Assembly (NCBI RefSeq): GCF_036250755.1 | Contig: NZ_CP109583.1 | Span: 5,169,501-5,233,500 of the forward strand | Origin: Streptomyces uncialis | GTDB taxonomy: Bacteria; Actinomycetota; Actinomycetes; Streptomycetales; Streptomycetaceae | Direction of reading: 5' to 3' | Length of the DNA: 64,000 nt | Shown: in pieces, positions 26,933 to 35,177 of the stretch | How the letters are laid out: every line of letters starts with the position of its first letter | Position numbering within the stretch: the stretch's first letter is position 1 | The notes under the pieces: model-generated | Database searches by the model: none | Told to the model about the DNA's origin: nothing | What the model saw: only the letters and a program-made list of their open reading frames with translations | Position numbers and translations under genes: made by a program

Positions 26933-29380
26933 GTGGCGGACGAGGACGCTCCCGGAGCCGTGTTCCAGCGCGAACTCGAGGACTTCGCCTCCAATCTCGA
27001 GACGCTGCGGATCGATTGCGGCAAACCGGCCCAACGCGCGATCAGCCGTGCCGCGCCTCCGGGGCAAAGGTTGTCAGCCTCCGCGATCAGTGAAGCCCTT
27101 AACGCGAAACGTCTGCCCCGCCTCGACTTCCTCATCGCGCTCGTCCAGACACTTCTCAGCATCTCGAGCGGCAGCCGTCCAGTAGGCCGAGATCATCCAA
27201 CAGTCGAGTGGTGGCGCGCGGAGTGGACGCGACTCGAAAAGCTACGGGTTAGGGTCCGCCACGCGCGCTCGACATCCAAGTCCATGCGGACGCCCGTCCC
27301 GGCTAACGCCTCGCCGAACGCGTCGCTCTCCGATACGCCAGGACATTCGGCGAACTCGGCCGCATCCGTGGAGGGCGGTCGCGGCTCAAGATCTCGTCTC
27401 GAGACGCCGACGCTTCCACACTCCGGTTTCGTGTGGTCAGTGGCGTTTCGCTCCGCCGACAACCTGATGGCGACCGCTAGCGCATCTGGAGTGGTGACGC
27501 TCTGGGACCCGGTCACCCAAGAAGCGGTCGGTGAGCCCCTGCTTGGTCGCGCGAACATCACGCGGTCGGTCGTGTTCTCCCCCGATGGCAGCTTGCTCGC
27601 GACGGCCAACGACTACGGTGAGGTGAGCCTTTGGGATCCCGGCACCCACGAGGGGGTCAAGGCGTTCCTTACCACGGAGGATGTCGCGGTCACGGAGGTG
27701 GCGTTCTCCCCCGACGGCAGTCTGCTGGCCGCCGCCAGCTTCGATTGCACGGTACGCCTATGGGATCGATTCAGCCACGAACCCATAGGCAAGCCGCTGG
27801 CCGGCCACTCCGGACCCGTCACAGCGGTGAGGTTCTCCCCTGACGGCGGCCTGTTCGCTACGGCGAGCTTCGACGGCATGGTGCACCTTTGGGACCCGAC
27901 AACTCGCCGTACAGTCGGCAAACCCCTGATGGGCCACTCAGGCGCCGTCAGATCGGTCGCCTTCTCCCCTGACGGCGACCTGCTCGCCACCGCCAGTGAC
28001 GACGGCACGGTGCACCTTTGGAATCCCGCGACCCGGCGGACAGTCGGAGCGCCCCTCACAGGACACACAGGCTCCGCCACGGCCGTAGCGTTCTCCCCTG
28101 ATGGCGAACTGCTCGCCACCACCGACTTCGATGGCGTGGTGCGGCTTTGGGATCCCGCCACCGGGCAGGCTGTCGGCGCGCCCCTGATCGGCCATACCGG
28201 CAAGGCCACAGCCGTAGCCTTTTCCCCCGACGGTGGCTTGCTCGCCACCGCCGGATTTGATGGCACGGTGCGGCTGTGGACGGCCGAGGACATCCTGCCA
28301 GCGCCGGTTCCGACACAGCGTGCGCGGCATGAAAGCGACCCGCACGAGAACCTGATCACACAGCGCGCCGAACCACGTACCCGGCTCGATTTCCTGACCG
28401 CACGGGGGCTCGCCAGCAGGAGTGTCCTCACCGCACTCAAGAACGGGGAAGCCATCTCCTTGGCGCCTATGGTCGGGCACCGCGACGCGGTCCGCGCTGT
28501 GGTGTTCTCGCCGGACGGGACCCAACTCGCGACTGCCGGCGCTGACGATACAGTGCGCTTCTGGGACCCAGCCAGTCGGCGATCAGTCGGCCGGCCCCTG
28601 ACCAATCACCGTGACTCCGTGAGTGCGGTGACCTTCTCTCCCGACGGCACCCTGATCGCCACGGCAGACCGTGGCGGCGCGGTACGTCTATGGGATGCGG
28701 CCACTCGGACGCCAGCGGGCAGCCCTTTGACCGACCACCTCGGCCCCATCACGTCAGTGGTCTTCTCGCCCACCGGAACCCTCCTCGCCGTCGCCAATGA
28801 CGGAGGCGCCGTACGGCTGTGGGTGCCAACCACCCAGCAAGCCGCAGGTGAGCCGTTGACCGGCCACGACGGGCTCGTCACCGGCATCGCGTTCTCCCCC
28901 GACGGCAGGTTGATCGCAACCGCCACCGACGCCGGCACGGTGTGGCTGTGGGACTCCACGAGCCGAGTGTCAACAGGCAGGCTCCTGGACGGCCACGGTG
29001 GCTCCGTCACCTCGGTGGGCTTTTCGCCCGACGGCAGCCTGATCGCTACCGCTGGAGATGATCACTTGATTCAACTGTGGGACGTACCCACCCACCAGCC
29101 GGTAGGAAAGCCCCTGAAGGGCCATGATGATGCCGTTGCGGCCCTTGTTTTCTCTCCCGACGGTGGCTTGCTTGCTACGGCCAGCAACGATCGCACCGTC
29201 CGCCTTTGGGATCCTGTCACCCACCAGCCCGTCGGAGAGCCTCTCGCCGGTCACCACGACGCAGTGACGGCAGTCACCTTCTCGCCGGACAGCTCCGTGC
29301 TCGCCAGCGCTAGCGTCGACCGCACCGTTCGGTTGTGGGTGCCTCCGGCGGCAAGCAGCCCGCCTGGGCCCCAAGTTTGA
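26933..29380 (+). CDS. HTH-WD40 protein with fourteen blades
   Basis: The 815-aa protein has an N-terminal helix-turn-helix-like segment (SASAISEALNAKRLPRLDFL, about residues 43-62), a Ser-rich linker, and fourteen WD40 repeats. Each repeat ends with a VxLWDP-type motif and contains FSPDG. Repeats 1-7 end with VRLWTAED near residue 450. About 65 residues without repeats follow, then seven more repeats. That equals two seven-bladed propellers. GTG start after GGGGGAC. Such HTH/WD40 proteins are common in Streptomyces, often fused to NTPases or kinases; here no such domain is present. Likely a protein-interaction or sensor scaffold. Divergent from a small membrane-protein gene. Confidence 0.85.
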   Translation: MADEDAPGAVFQRELEDFASNLETLRIDCGKPAQRAISRAAPPGQRLSASAISEALNAKRLPRLDFLIALVQTLLSISSGSRPVGRDHPTVEWWRAEWTRLEKLRVRVRHARSTSKSMRTPVPANASPNASLSDTPGHSANSAASVEGGRGSRSRLETPTLPHSGFVWSVAFRSADNLMATASASGVVTLWDPVTQEAVGEPLLGRANITRSVVFSPDGSLLATANDYGEVSLWDPGTHEGVKAFLTTEDVAVTEVAFSPDGSLLAAASFDCTVRLWDRFSHEPIGKPLAGHSGPVTAVRFSPDGGLFATASFDGMVHLWDPTTRRTVGKPLMGHSGAVRSVAFSPDGDLLATASDDGTVHLWNPATRRTVGAPLTGHTGSATAVAFSPDGELLATTDFDGVVRLWDPATGQAVGAPLIGHTGKATAVAFSPDGGLLATAGFDGTVRLWTAEDILPAPVPTQRARHESDPHENLITQRAEPRTRLDFLTARGLASRSVLTALKNGEAISLAPMVGHRDAVRAVVFSPDGTQLATAGADDTVRFWDPASRRSVGRPLTNHRDSVSAVTFSPDGTLIATADRGGAVRLWDAATRTPAGSPLTDHLGPITSVVFSPTGTLLAVANDGGAVRLWVPTTQQAAGEPLTGHDGLVTGIAFSPDGRLIATATDAGTVWLWDSTSRVSTGRLLDGHGGSVTSVGFSPDGSLIATAGDDHLIQLWDVPTHQPVGKPLKGHDDAVAALVFSPDGGLLATASNDRTVRLWDPVTHQPVGEPLAGHHDAVTAVTFSPDSSVLASASVDRTVRLWVPPAASSPPGPQV

Positions 29381-29523
29381 TCTGGCAGGGGACCGAATAG
29401 ACGACATGGGACCTGTTCCGCCCAAGGATGAGCAGACCGAACCGAGCTGATGGCCACTTCCTGGGCTCAGGGAGGGGTAGCGCGCCTGCTCGGCGGCCCC
29501 TGCGGGGCTTCCAGAAGTTCCGA

Positions 29524-30066
29524 TCAGTAGTCGTTGATCCGCTCGAGCTGCTCCGCGAGGCCATCGACCCACTTCGGTTCTGGAAGCGCGTCAAACGCCT
29601 CTCGCTGTTCCAGGATCAACTGCCCAAGGGTGTGCATAGAGCTCACCGACTCGGCATACAGGTACCAGCGGCCCCACTGCTGCCCCATTCCGCAGCCGGC
29701 GCGTTCCACGAGTTCGGCGAGCAGGCTCGCTCGCTGAGCGTCAGGCACGACGCCCACCAGCGGGTACTCGGCATGGTGGTGACTATCGAGACCGCTGGAG
29801 CAGGAGTAGAAGGTGGCTCCCCGAGCCGCGTTGAGGGCCAAGCTCAGGCCAGCCACTCCGACATCGTTCCCGTAGAACGCCGCCATGAGCTCGGCGAATT
29901 CCACCCCGTCCTCGTCGTCGATCGCGTCAAGTACTTCTTTGATGCCGTCAGGAGCACTCGACTGCGCAGCCTGCGCGAGGATCTCGGCCTCAGTGCTGAG
30001 GCACTCCGCGACGTCCTGCCAACTGGGCAGGCCGAGGCTCTGGGCTTGTTCCGCTGTGACGGACAC
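29524..30066 (-). CDS. Truncated unknown protein whose reading frame starts inside an IS end
   Basis: The frame gives 180 aa, acidic, with segments VEFAELMAAFYGNDVG and GRWYLYAESVSSMHTLGQLI; I do not recognise the family. The GTG at 30064-30066 and the next nine codons lie in the terminal inverted repeat of the IS3-family element, so the native 5' end was probably lost when the IS arrived. The rest looks coherent and uninterrupted. It may be expressed from an IS-borne outward promoter, or be silent. Confidence 0.5.
   Translation of the reverse strand: MSVTAEQAQSLGLPSWQDVAECLSTEAEILAQAAQSSAPDGIKEVLDAIDDEDGVEFAELMAAFYGNDVGVAGLSLALNAARGATFYSCSSGLDSHHHAEYPLVGVVPDAQRASLLAELVERAGCGMGQQWGRWYLYAESVSSMHTLGQLILEQREAFDALPEPKWVDGLAEQLERINDY
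30041..30065. repeat. IS terminal inverted repeat, orfB side
   Basis: The 25-nt arm starts TGGGCTTG and ends TGACGGACA. It pairs with 31300-31324 with two mismatches. The outward frame on the minus strand supplies the first codons of the adjacent truncated gene. Confidence 0.75.
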
Positions 30067-30080
30067 CTTTGGTGTGGTGG

Positions 30081-30953
30081 TCAGGCTGCGAGTGCGGTCT
30101 CGTAATAGGCGGGGCTGCGGTAGCCGAGGCTGCTGTGCAGTCGGTGCAAGTTGTACCAGCCCTCGATGAAATCGAAGATCGCGGTGCGGGCCGCGGCCCG
30201 GCTGGGCCAGGCGGAGGTGCCGAGCAGTTCGCGTTTGACGGTCGAGAAGAACGACTCGGCGAGCGCGTTGTCCCAGCACTGGCCGGTTCGTCCGACCGAC
30301 AGCCGGATACCGAACTCGGCTGCCAGAGAAGTGAACTGTTGACTGGTGTACTGGCACCCGCGATCCGACTGGAAGATCACGGGGCGGGTGGGACGACGCT
30401 GCCTGCAGGCCGCTTTCAACGCGTCGGCCACCAGCTCGGTCCGCAGGTGATCGGCGGTCGCCCAGCCGACTACGCGCCGGGAGGCGATGTCGATGACCGT
30501 GGCCGGACAGAGCCGGCCCTCCTCGGTCGGAACATACTGATGTCACCGCACCAGCGGGCATCGAGCCCGGTGCGGTCGGGCCGGAAGTCCCGGACGATGA
30601 GGTCAGGACGGAGAGCCGCCCGGGGATCGGAGATCGTGGTCACATGCCGTCGTCGGCTGTGTCGGCCCTGCAGTCCGGCGGCCCGCATCAGCCGTGCGAC
30701 GCGACGGCGGCCGCACCCGGCACCCTCGCGCTTGAGCACAGCATGCACGCGCGGGGCCCCGTAGGTTCCGCGCGATTTCGCATGGACCGCAGTGATCTGC
30801 TCGGTCAGCCCGGCATCCCGCACCGCGCGAGGGCCGGACAGGGCGGGAGCGACGGGCACAGAAGGCGGTCCGGGAGACCTTCATCAGCTCACACGCCCGC
30901 TTGACGCTGTGACCTGCCTGCTTCTCCGCCTCGATGAACGGTTGCACCGTCAC
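30081..30953 (-). pseudogene. IS3-family transposase OrfB, frameshifted
   Basis: Three frames make up an rve-type DDE transposase. The first reads KRACELMKVSRTAFCARRS. The second has SRGTYGAPRVHAVLKREG and LDARWCGDI (first Asp). The third has FQSDRGCQYTSQQF (second Asp) and WDNALAESFFSTVKRELLG (Glu). The frame changes near 30850, and again near 30541 where one base appears lost between GACATC and TATGTTCCG. The enzyme cannot be made as one chain, so the element is immobile unless a helper is supplied. Confidence 0.8.
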
Positions 30954-31261
30954 CGGGTCTCCTTCGCGAAGAAAGCTGTGGCCCGCTTGAGGACGTCGAC
31001 ATCATCGCGCAGCCGGCGGTTCTCCCGCCGCAACGCGGCCAGTTCCTCGCGCTCGCTGCTGGTCGGCCCGTTGCGCTCGCCCGCGTCGACCTCAGCCTGC
31101 TTCACCCGGTCCCGCACCGCGGTCCCGGTGAGCTCGAAGTCCTTGGCGACCTGCCCGACCGAGCGGTCACCCCGTCGGCAGAGCCCGACGATCTCGGCCT
31201 TGAACTCCGGCGTGAACGAACGGCGAGGGCGGCGAGGCTTCTTCTTCCCCATGCTCTCCAT
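30950..31261 (-). CDS. IS3-family transposase OrfA
   Basis: This 103-aa protein has the OrfA HTH (RSFTPEFKAEIVGLCRRGDR, then SVGQVAKDFELTGTAVRD) and the C-terminal leucine-zipper-like helix ELAALRRENRRLRDDVDVLK. ATG 31261 is chosen because GAGAGG lies 6 bases upstream; a longer frame begins in the IS end. The stop overlaps the GTG of orfB. It appears intact. Confidence 0.8.
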   Translation of the reverse strand: MESMGKKKPRRPRRSFTPEFKAEIVGLCRRGDRSVGQVAKDFELTGTAVRDRVKQAEVDAGERNGPTSSEREELAALRRENRRLRDDVDVLKRATAFFAKETR

Positions 31262-31299
31262 GATGGACATCCTCTCGGGGCTGAACCCCTGATCTCGAA

Positions 31300-31324
31300 T
31301 GTCCGTCAAAGCGGATCAAGCCCA
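31300..31324. repeat. IS terminal inverted repeat, orfA side
   Basis: This arm starts TGTCCGTCA and ends CAAGCCCA, and is the inverted partner of 30041-30065. Read outward on the plus strand it opens with ATG TCC GTC, encoding MSVKADQAQ before running into a short dead-end frame. Confidence 0.75.
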
Positions 31325-31442
31325 GTACCCCAGGTCGCCAGTGCGGGTACTCGACGCACTCCTGCGGTCACATGTGGCCGCATCGTAGCCGTCTGCAGGT
31401 GTCTGCGCCTCGGAACCGGGGCGCGACACCTATCGTGGCCAA

Positions 31443-31686
31443 CGCCGGGCGACACCGGACCGGGGATGACGTCATCCATGTGTTCCTTGAGCGCATGCAC
31501 AAGGTTGGTGCCGTCTAGTTCGGGTCGCGTACCGCCGTTGGCGAACGCCTCGTTGGCCTGCCCGAACCCGGACGCCGTCACCAGAAGGCCCTTCGGTGTC
31601 GGCTTGTGTTCTAGGGCGTCGGCGTGTGCGGACACTGTCTCGAAGGTCTCACCTTGCTGGTGCGTTTGGCCTGTCCCGTTGGGAAA
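31443..31686 (-). pseudogene. Remnant of an Mrr-like restriction endonuclease gene
   Basis: One minus-strand frame reads KGLLVTASGFGQANEAFANG, then LDGTNLVHALKEHM. That resembles the C-terminal part of Mrr_cat-type restriction endonucleases (KGILVTTSGFG...LIDG.NLL.LL..H). No start codon, catalytic D-x(n)-E-x-K segment or ribosome-binding site accompanies it. It sits between the IS and the promoter of the next gene, so both ends appear lost. Recognition is by eye. Confidence 0.4.
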
Positions 31687-31747
31687 CATCAGCAAGCCCT
31701 CGCCGCGCTCACTACCATGTGGGCAAAATCCCCGCTGAGAGGCGCAC

Positions 31748-33310
31748 GTGGCGAGCACCCGTAACCAGCAAGTTCTGGCGGCGCACAAGGCAAGGTTTGA
31801 GCAGCAGGTCTCCGGCGGACGGGAGTTCACCAAACTCCTGCGGGAGATAGGTGCGGAGGCATACCGGTTCGAAGAGGACCAGTCTGATAGAGCACGCTGG
31901 TGGATCTACATCACCCTGCCTGCAAACGTCCGAGAGACCTTTGACCTGCGCCTCGATGTCCTCTGTCTGTCTGCCTCGTACGAGAGGGTGGAACCGCGAA
32001 CCCTCACCCTCATCGCGGAACGGCTGCACGATCGCGACGCCCGAGTAGACCCGGACTTCGCCATCCTCCTGACTTCGGATCCAGGTGCGTCTGAACTCGT
32101 TAAACGGCGCCGCGGCCAGCTCGCCATCCTTACGATCAACTCGCACGAATTGCTCAGCGGGCCTGGGATAGGGCTCCGTGAGCGCATCGCGGAGATCATG
32201 GTCACCCACGACCACTACGATCTGACGCGTCCCATTACCGAACCTGCTGCGTTCTACGGTCGACAGGCCGAGGTGGCTGAGCTCGAGTTCGCCTTGGACC
32301 GGGGGCAGTCCGTCGGAGTCTTCGGACTCCGCAAGGCAGGCAAGACTTCGCTGCTTAACTTCGTTGCTCGACAGCGCGAAGGCAGCGGCAAGCCCATGGT
32401 CTGGTTGGACATCAGCGTGTTGCAGGCCTCTGAGGCGTTCCAGCTCGCCTTGCTGGAGAAGTGCCACACGATCGTCCGGCAGCTTGGACAAAGGCCGCCC
32501 CGGCTGATGACGCTCACCCGAGAGGGCAACCCGAATCCAGCAGTCCAGATCGGCAGCTATTGGATTCGTGACCTTAACCTCCTGCTGGATGCGCTGCCAG
32601 ATCGTCTGGAGTTGTTTATCGACGAGATCGATCAGGCGTGGCCTAGCCGCTCCAATCTTGGCGCGGAACAGGCGACGGCTGTTTTGAGGTGTCTGACCCA
32701 GCTGCGTGGTGTGGTCCAGAGCCGTGAGGCCGAAGGCAAGCACGGCATCGGTGTTGTCTGTGCTGGGGTGGATCCCGCCATCTTCGAGAGGCCGCTCCTG
32801 GACGGGCGTGACAACCTGCTGTACAAGTTCGCCAGACTGGCCTTCCTCTCTCCCATGAAGCGCGAAGAGATGCAGGAGATGGTGCGTAGCCTCGGAAAGC
32901 GGATGGCGCTGCGCTACACGGACCACCGCACGATCGACTTCCTGTTTCAAGAGTTCGGTGGCCACCCGCTACTGACCCGGAAGGCGTGCTCTGTCGCGTC
33001 CCGCAAGCGGCCCCAGAACGAGATCCCCTGGCATGTTCCGCTCTCTGCGCTTGAAGAGGCGGCAGAGAGACGGGGGCCCAATACGCCCCAGTCGGAGGTT
33101 AAGGACGTGTTGGCCTCCTTCACCGAATGGTTCGGGGACGAGGCCGCCATGCTTCCACTGCTATGGTCCGAAGATCCGCAGGAGCGTGAGGAAGCGACGG
33201 AATGGGCTCGGAACGAGCCTGACACGGCGGCGCACTTGGTGTCGTATGGCATCACCGACGAGAACTGGTCGCCACGGATTCACGCCATGCGCGCGCTGGT
33301 GTTGCGATGA
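31748..33310 (+). CDS. AAA/STAND-like ATPase, first gene of a two-ATPase pair
   Basis: This 520-aa protein has an N-terminal alpha/beta domain (about 1-150, with VDPDFAILLTSDPGASELV and LAILTINSHELLSG) resembling restriction-endonuclease-like sensor domains. An archaeal-ATPase-type P-loop domain follows: Walker A VGVFGLRKAGKTSLLN (about 193-208), Walker B LELFIDEID (about 288-296). A winged-helix-like region ends the protein. GAGAGG lies seven bases upstream of GTG 31748. ATGA overlap couples it to the next ATPase gene. Related ATPases are frequent in defence loci; the role here is inferred. Confidence 0.65.
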   Translation: MASTRNQQVLAAHKARFEQQVSGGREFTKLLREIGAEAYRFEEDQSDRARWWIYITLPANVRETFDLRLDVLCLSASYERVEPRTLTLIAERLHDRDARVDPDFAILLTSDPGASELVKRRRGQLAILTINSHELLSGPGIGLRERIAEIMVTHDHYDLTRPITEPAAFYGRQAEVAELEFALDRGQSVGVFGLRKAGKTSLLNFVARQREGSGKPMVWLDISVLQASEAFQLALLEKCHTIVRQLGQRPPRLMTLTREGNPNPAVQIGSYWIRDLNLLLDALPDRLELFIDEIDQAWPSRSNLGAEQATAVLRCLTQLRGVVQSREAEGKHGIGVVCAGVDPAIFERPLLDGRDNLLYKFARLAFLSPMKREEMQEMVRSLGKRMALRYTDHRTIDFLFQEFGGHPLLTRKACSVASRKRPQNEIPWHVPLSALEEAAERRGPNTPQSEVKDVLASFTEWFGDEAAMLPLLWSEDPQEREEATEWARNEPDTAAHLVSYGITDENWSPRIHAMRALVLR

Positions 33311-34563
33311 AGCTCTTGCCGTCGCAGGGGCAATGGGTTCAGGCCGTATGCGAGCACTTGATCGACGGAGAGATCGTCATAGTCCGGGGAGTACCGGGCT
33401 CGGGCAAGACCACTCTGCTCAACGCGGTGGAGCGGGAACTGGGGGGCACGAGCGTGTCCACCCGCGGGCGCAGTTACACCGAGCAGGACCAAGACGTGCG
33501 CAGCTCGGACTTTCAGAGGCGGCTTGGCGAAGCACTCGGCAGGCATGGCACGGCACACCTCCTCTTCGATGACTACCCACACGCCCTTCGTCGGTCGCAT
33601 GGTCTGAGGCTGCAGCGGCAGCTGCTGCATCTATTGGTTGATGGCGAGCAGGCGGTCGACACCGGTGCCTTGCTGATGGGGCAGTGGGCGCGCAGCATGC
33701 ACCTGGTCAGCAGTGGTTCTCCACTCGTGGCGCGGGCGCGGGTAGTGCCTCTGCCAAGCACGATCGAGTCCGACTTCGAGGCAGTCGGCTGCCCCCAGTC
33801 ACGGGATGCCGCAGTAGCCGTAGGCGGCAATACCGCGCTGCTGGCGAAGGTGACTTCGGTCCTGGGCAGGCCAGCCCTCCACCAGATTCGCGAGGCGGCT
33901 GAGCTGCGAGCCCCCCAGTGGGTCCGGGACGTGCCGTGGGATGCCGTTCAATGGATCAAGAATGTAGTGCGTGACGGGCCGACCACGCTACCTTCAGACG
34001 ACTTCGCAGCCGAGGCCCTTGCTCCGTTGGTCTTCACTGTGGGCGACGGACGGTACGACGTGGTGAGCGCGCTTAGGTCGGGCGCGGCCCTCGCCGCACT
34101 GGACGGTAGGGCACCGACATGGCCCGATCGCTGGGCGGAGTCAGTTGCCACCTTCTGCGGGCTCCTCGCCGGTGCGTCGGCGGTTGTGTGGGTGGACCGG
34201 TACCTGGCCGTCGACCCACCAAGGCTGCTGCGATTCCTTCAGGCCGTGCGTGCGACCTGTGGGACTCAGATCCGGATACTTATCGCCAAGGACCAGGCCA
34301 AGAAGATCGACGCCTCTGCCATGGCCGCCTTCTCGGCGCTGGACTGCGCGATCAAGACGATGCATCCGGGTGACCGCAAACAGCTCCACGACCGGCATCT
34401 GATCTTCCTGGGCGGTCGCCAGGGCGGTGTGGTGATGCCGACGGGCGGGGTCGTGCTGTGCAAGGACCCCCCGGGAGCGGCTATGGCCGTTCAAGCACCG
34501 TTGCTTGACCAAAACCTGATACGCGAGGCTTGGGACAGGGGCCAAGTGCCTGTTGGGCCCTGA
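33307..34563 (+). CDS. P-loop ATPase with possible PLD-like C-terminal domain
   Basis: This 418-aa protein starts at an ATG overlapping the previous stop. Walker A is VRGVPGSGKTTLLN (about 26-39), and HLLFDDYPH is a Walker B candidate near residue 87. The C-terminal 130 residues have alternating beta strands (AVVWVDRYLAVDPPRLLRFL, then TQIRILIAKD) and a HDRHLIFLGGRQGG segment that resembles PLD-like or MIT_C-type HDR motifs. Together with the preceding ATPase it looks like a two-gene ATP-dependent switch with a phosphoesterase-like effector. That effector assignment is tentative. Confidence 0.6.
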   Translation: MKLLPSQGQWVQAVCEHLIDGEIVIVRGVPGSGKTTLLNAVERELGGTSVSTRGRSYTEQDQDVRSSDFQRRLGEALGRHGTAHLLFDDYPHALRRSHGLRLQRQLLHLLVDGEQAVDTGALLMGQWARSMHLVSSGSPLVARARVVPLPSTIESDFEAVGCPQSRDAAVAVGGNTALLAKVTSVLGRPALHQIREAAELRAPQWVRDVPWDAVQWIKNVVRDGPTTLPSDDFAAEALAPLVFTVGDGRYDVVSALRSGAALAALDGRAPTWPDRWAESVATFCGLLAGASAVVWVDRYLAVDPPRLLRFLQAVRATCGTQIRILIAKDQAKKIDASAMAAFSALDCAIKTMHPGDRKQLHDRHLIFLGGRQGGVVMPTGGVVLCKDPPGAAMAVQAPLLDQNLIREAWDRGQVPVGP

Positions 34564-34773
34564 CCTCCGGACCGCAGCCAGTGCCTTTCGGTCCACCATG
34601 GGGACGATGGATGGGTGGTTGGTTGTCAGCCTCGCAGTTGTTGCTCATCCAGGCGCGAACCCTGCGGTGTGTTCACCAGCCGAGGCCCATGGTTGGCCCA
34701 GCGAGCTAGCTTCTGGGAGCCGAAAATCGAGGTCGGCTCCCCGACGGCTCCCAAGACAGGGGCAAACGCCAAA
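34564..34773. other. Intergenic region at the island boundary
   Basis: About 210 bp without a supported gene, between the second ATPase gene and the hairpin next to tRNA-Pro. No copy of the tRNA 3' end was found here. Confidence 0.35.
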
Positions 34774-34808
34774 CAGGGGCCTGATCCACTGAGTGGATCA
34801 GGCCCCTG
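34774..34808. terminator. Strong hairpin downstream of tRNA-Pro
   Basis: Perfect 17-nt arms (CAGGGGCCTGATCCACT and its complement) flank a single G. It lies 16 bp beyond the 3' end of the minus-strand tRNA and downstream of the ATPase pair on the other strand, so it can serve both as terminator. Confidence 0.75.
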
Positions 34809-34824
34809 ACCTGGTCTTACGAAG

Positions 34825-34898
34825 TCGGGGTGGCGGGATTTGAACCCACGACCTCTTCGTCCCGAACGAAGCGCGCTGCCAAGCTGCGCCACACCCCG
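34825..34898 (-). tRNA. tRNA-Pro (anticodon CGG)
   Basis: A 74-nt cloverleaf on the minus strand. The acceptor is CGGGGTG pairing with CACCCCG plus discriminator A. The anticodon stem is CTTCG/CGAAG with loop TTCGGGA, giving anticodon CGG. The T arm GTGGGTTCAAATCCCGC is intact. CCA is not encoded. Its 3' end points to the accessory region on the left, the usual orientation for a tRNA used as an island attachment site. Confidence 0.92.
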
Positions 34899-35177
34899 AT
34901 GTCCCCGCTTGCGCGGCGACGACGCTTACTTTAGCCCACGGGGCCCCGGAGACGAAATCCGGTTTCGTCGGCGCTGAGCGGTCGTGACGGGTGGGTCCGG
35001 GCCGGGTTCCGGCGGGGGCCGGGGCGGCTCGGGCAGGCCGTGGGGCGCGGTACGCGGCGCTCCGTACAGCTGCTCGACTCCGTGGCGTCGGACCCGTCCA
35101 GCCGCTCCGCCCCGCGGGCGAGGGACGTCGGACGCTTTGCCCCGGGCCACCTGCGTCCGCGAGGGCCGTCGGACGCG

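Larger units (their letters stand above)
30041..31324 (-). mobile_element. IS3-family insertion sequence (inactive)
   Basis: A 1284-bp element is bounded by 25-nt terminal inverted repeats starting TGGGCTTG (30041-30065 and 31300-31324, 23 of 25 matching). It has the IS3 layout of overlapping orfA (31261-30950) and orfB (30953-30081) on the minus strand. The orfB parts keep the DDE residues but are split over three frames. No 3-5 bp target duplication is visible (CTC against GTA), so one flank has probably been rearranged since insertion. Confidence 0.8.

Noticed and set aside
30038..31327. Target-site duplication of the IS3-family element
   Set aside because: Bases flanking the inverted repeats (CTC and GTA) do not match, so no duplication can be claimed.
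34564..34898. Direct repeat of the tRNA-Pro 3' end marking an island attachment site
   Set aside because: No second copy of the tRNA 3' sequence was found by eye in the window; a computed search to the left would be needed.
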